6,464 nt of DNA from an uncultured Actinomycetes bacterium (GTDB lineage Bacteria > Actinomycetota > Actinomycetes > Nanopelagicales > Nanopelagicaceae), in NCBI GenBank assembly GCA_903918325.1, contig CAIXDY010000200.1, forward strand, positions 1 through 6,464. Reading direction: 5' to 3'. Both the position numbers and the translations under genes were made by a program. Shown here in pieces: positions 5,749 to 6,464 of the stretch (positions are counted from its first letter, which is position 1; each line of letters opens with the position of its first letter). The notes beneath the pieces were generated by a model. That model worked only from the letters and a program-made list of their open reading frames with translations, made no database searches and was not told where the DNA came from.

Positions 5749-6018
5749 ATGGGACTATTTGGTAAGCGCGGAATTGAGACGGAATCCGATACCGATCTCT
5801 TAACTAGACCCGACCTCGAAGAAGATGATGGTGGGCATGATCGTTTTTCCCATTATGTGAAGAAGGAAAAGATTGTTGAGTCAGCTGTAACTGGCAAGGC
5901 CGTAAAAGCTCTTTGTGGAAAGAAATGGATCCCATCGCGTGATCCAGAAAAATATCCAATCTGCCCAACTTGTAAAGAGATTTACGCAGGCCTAAAACCT
6001 GAACCCGAAGATAAATAA
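5749..6018 (+). CDS. DUF3039-family small protein, probable zinc binder
   Basis: An 89-residue protein of the actinobacterial DUF3039 group, whose function is unknown to me. The N-terminal third is acidic (TESDTDLL and DLEEDDGG, about 11-29). The core has DRFSHYVKKEKIVESAVTGKAV split around residues 31-52, then ALCGKKW (54-60) and YPICPTCKEIY (69-79). Cys56, Cys72 and Cys75 with a histidine (His30 or His35) could hold a zinc ion; this is an inference from spacing. The start at ATG 5749 gives the MGLFGKRG N-terminus. An in-frame TTG at 5695 would add 18 residues, but it would put translation through the promoter region, so I reject it. It diverges from argF, and its stop is 2 bp before the next gene's ATG, so the two plus-strand genes probably share a message. 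Confidence 0.88.
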   Translation: MGLFGKRGIETESDTDLLTRPDLEEDDGGHDRFSHYVKKEKIVESAVTGKAVKALCGKKWIPSRDPEKYPICPTCKEIYAGLKPEPEDK

Positions 6019-6020
6019 TA

Positions 6021-6464
6021 ATGAGGCGAAGTCTCTACATCGCACTGATATTTCTTGTACTCGCACCTCTGTGCGTGCTTGTGCCAGCGTCGGCAGTAGA
6101 TAAACAACCCCGCAAAATAGTGAGTGGTTGGATTCCTTATTACTCCGTTAAATCTGTGATGCCTTTTATTAAAAAATTACCAACGCTTCCACCTCCTGTA
6201 GTAGGAGCACCAATTACATGTGCGGACAATGAATATTCCGCCGATGATCTGGCTGCGCTTAGTTCCTCGTATCTGTTTACAAATAAAGATTTAATGAAGG
6301 AAGTAATGCCATTTTGGTACACACTTAAATCTCCAACATTAATCCGAGATGATTACACAACCGGTAATCCTTCATGGCCCATTGCTGACACGCTCTGTTT
6401 GATGCGCAAAACTGGATTAAAGATTATTCCTACGATTACTGATGGCACCGATAAATTAGTCTTG
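6021..6464 (+). CDS. Secreted GH18-like glycosidase, N-terminal part (runs off right edge)
   Basis: The 148 visible codons begin with a clear signal peptide: basic MRRS, a hydrophobic core (5-21) and PASA, with likely cleavage after Ala25. The mature part opens with GWIPYYS (36-42), the first strand seen in glycoside hydrolase family 18 proteins of the chitinase and spore-cortex/peptidoglycan-hydrolase type. It continues with EVMPFWYTL (94-102) and KIIPTITDG (134-142), which match the second and third barrel strands of that family. About 40 residues between the first two blocks (52-93) include a proline-rich LPTLPPPVVG and look like an insertion. The DxxDxDxE catalytic motif would lie beyond the edge, so activity cannot be judged. 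It probably acts outside the membrane on cell-wall glycan or a chitin-like polymer. The ATG is 2 bp after the DUF3039 stop, suggesting coupled translation. Confidence 0.75.
   Translation, partial: MRRSLYIALIFLVLAPLCVLVPASAVDKQPRKIVSGWIPYYSVKSVMPFIKKLPTLPPPVVGAPITCADNEYSADDLAALSSSYLFTNKDLMKEVMPFWYTLKSPTLIRDDYTTGNPSWPIADTLCLMRKTGLKIIPTITDGTDKLVL

Noticed and set aside
6021..6095. Lipoprotein signal (LAPLC around Cys18)
   Set aside because: The residue before the cysteine is Leu, which does not fit a lipobox, and a good PASA cleavage site follows at residue 25.
6140..6322. 60-codon minus-strand open frame opposite the GH18-like gene
   Set aside because: The plus-strand frame has a signal peptide and three GH18 blocks and is open throughout, so the antisense frame is chance.

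Overview
The window looks like a piece of a compact, streamlined actinobacterial chromosome with fairly low GC (mid-40s % by eye). The best lineage clue is a DUF3039-type small protein, a family I know from Actinobacteria. Together with low GC, gaps of 0-62 bp, and stop/start overlaps, this suggests a freshwater planktonic actinobacterium of the acI / Nanopelagicales kind. That placement is an inference, not something a marker gene in the window proves. No rRNA, tRNA, CRISPR array, insertion sequence or prophage gene was seen, and no stretch longer than about 60 bases lacks a gene.

Layout. Seven genes lie on the minus strand, reading right to left from 5694 to the left edge: ornithine carbamoyltransferase (argF), the three subunits of proton-translocating NAD(P) transhydrogenase (pntAA, pntAB, pntB), a pirin-family cupin protein, a RimJ/RimL-type GNAT acetyltransferase, and the start of a small membrane protein cut off by the left edge. 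argF-pntAA-pntAB-pntB is almost certainly one operon: the gaps are 10 bp, 0 bp (TAA directly followed by ATG) and a 4-base ATGA overlap. The 62 bp before pirin holds a Shine-Dalgarno and a possible promoter, so pirin-GNAT-membrane protein may be a second unit. On the plus strand, diverging from argF across 54 bp, are the DUF3039 protein and, 2 bp downstream, a secreted GH18-like protein cut off by the right edge.

How the genes fit together. PntAA/AB/B uses the proton-motive force to reduce NADP+ with NADH. ArgF makes citrulline in arginine synthesis, a pathway whose ArgC step uses NADPH. The shared operon may therefore tie arginine synthesis to NADPH supply, but this is inference from gene order. 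Pirin and GNAT have no visible pathway link to it. The plus-strand pair combines a probable zinc-binding cytoplasmic protein with an exported protein probably acting on cell wall or chitin-like glycan.

Nothing here amounts to a clearly new biological system. The most unusual local structure is a 23-bp direct repeat, 42 bp apart and in frame, at the GNAT / membrane-protein junction. It duplicates the end of the acetyltransferase gene together with its stop, the next ATG and a Shine-Dalgarno. The argF/DUF3039 divergent promoter region, with a probable leaderless start for argF, is the other point worth a second look.
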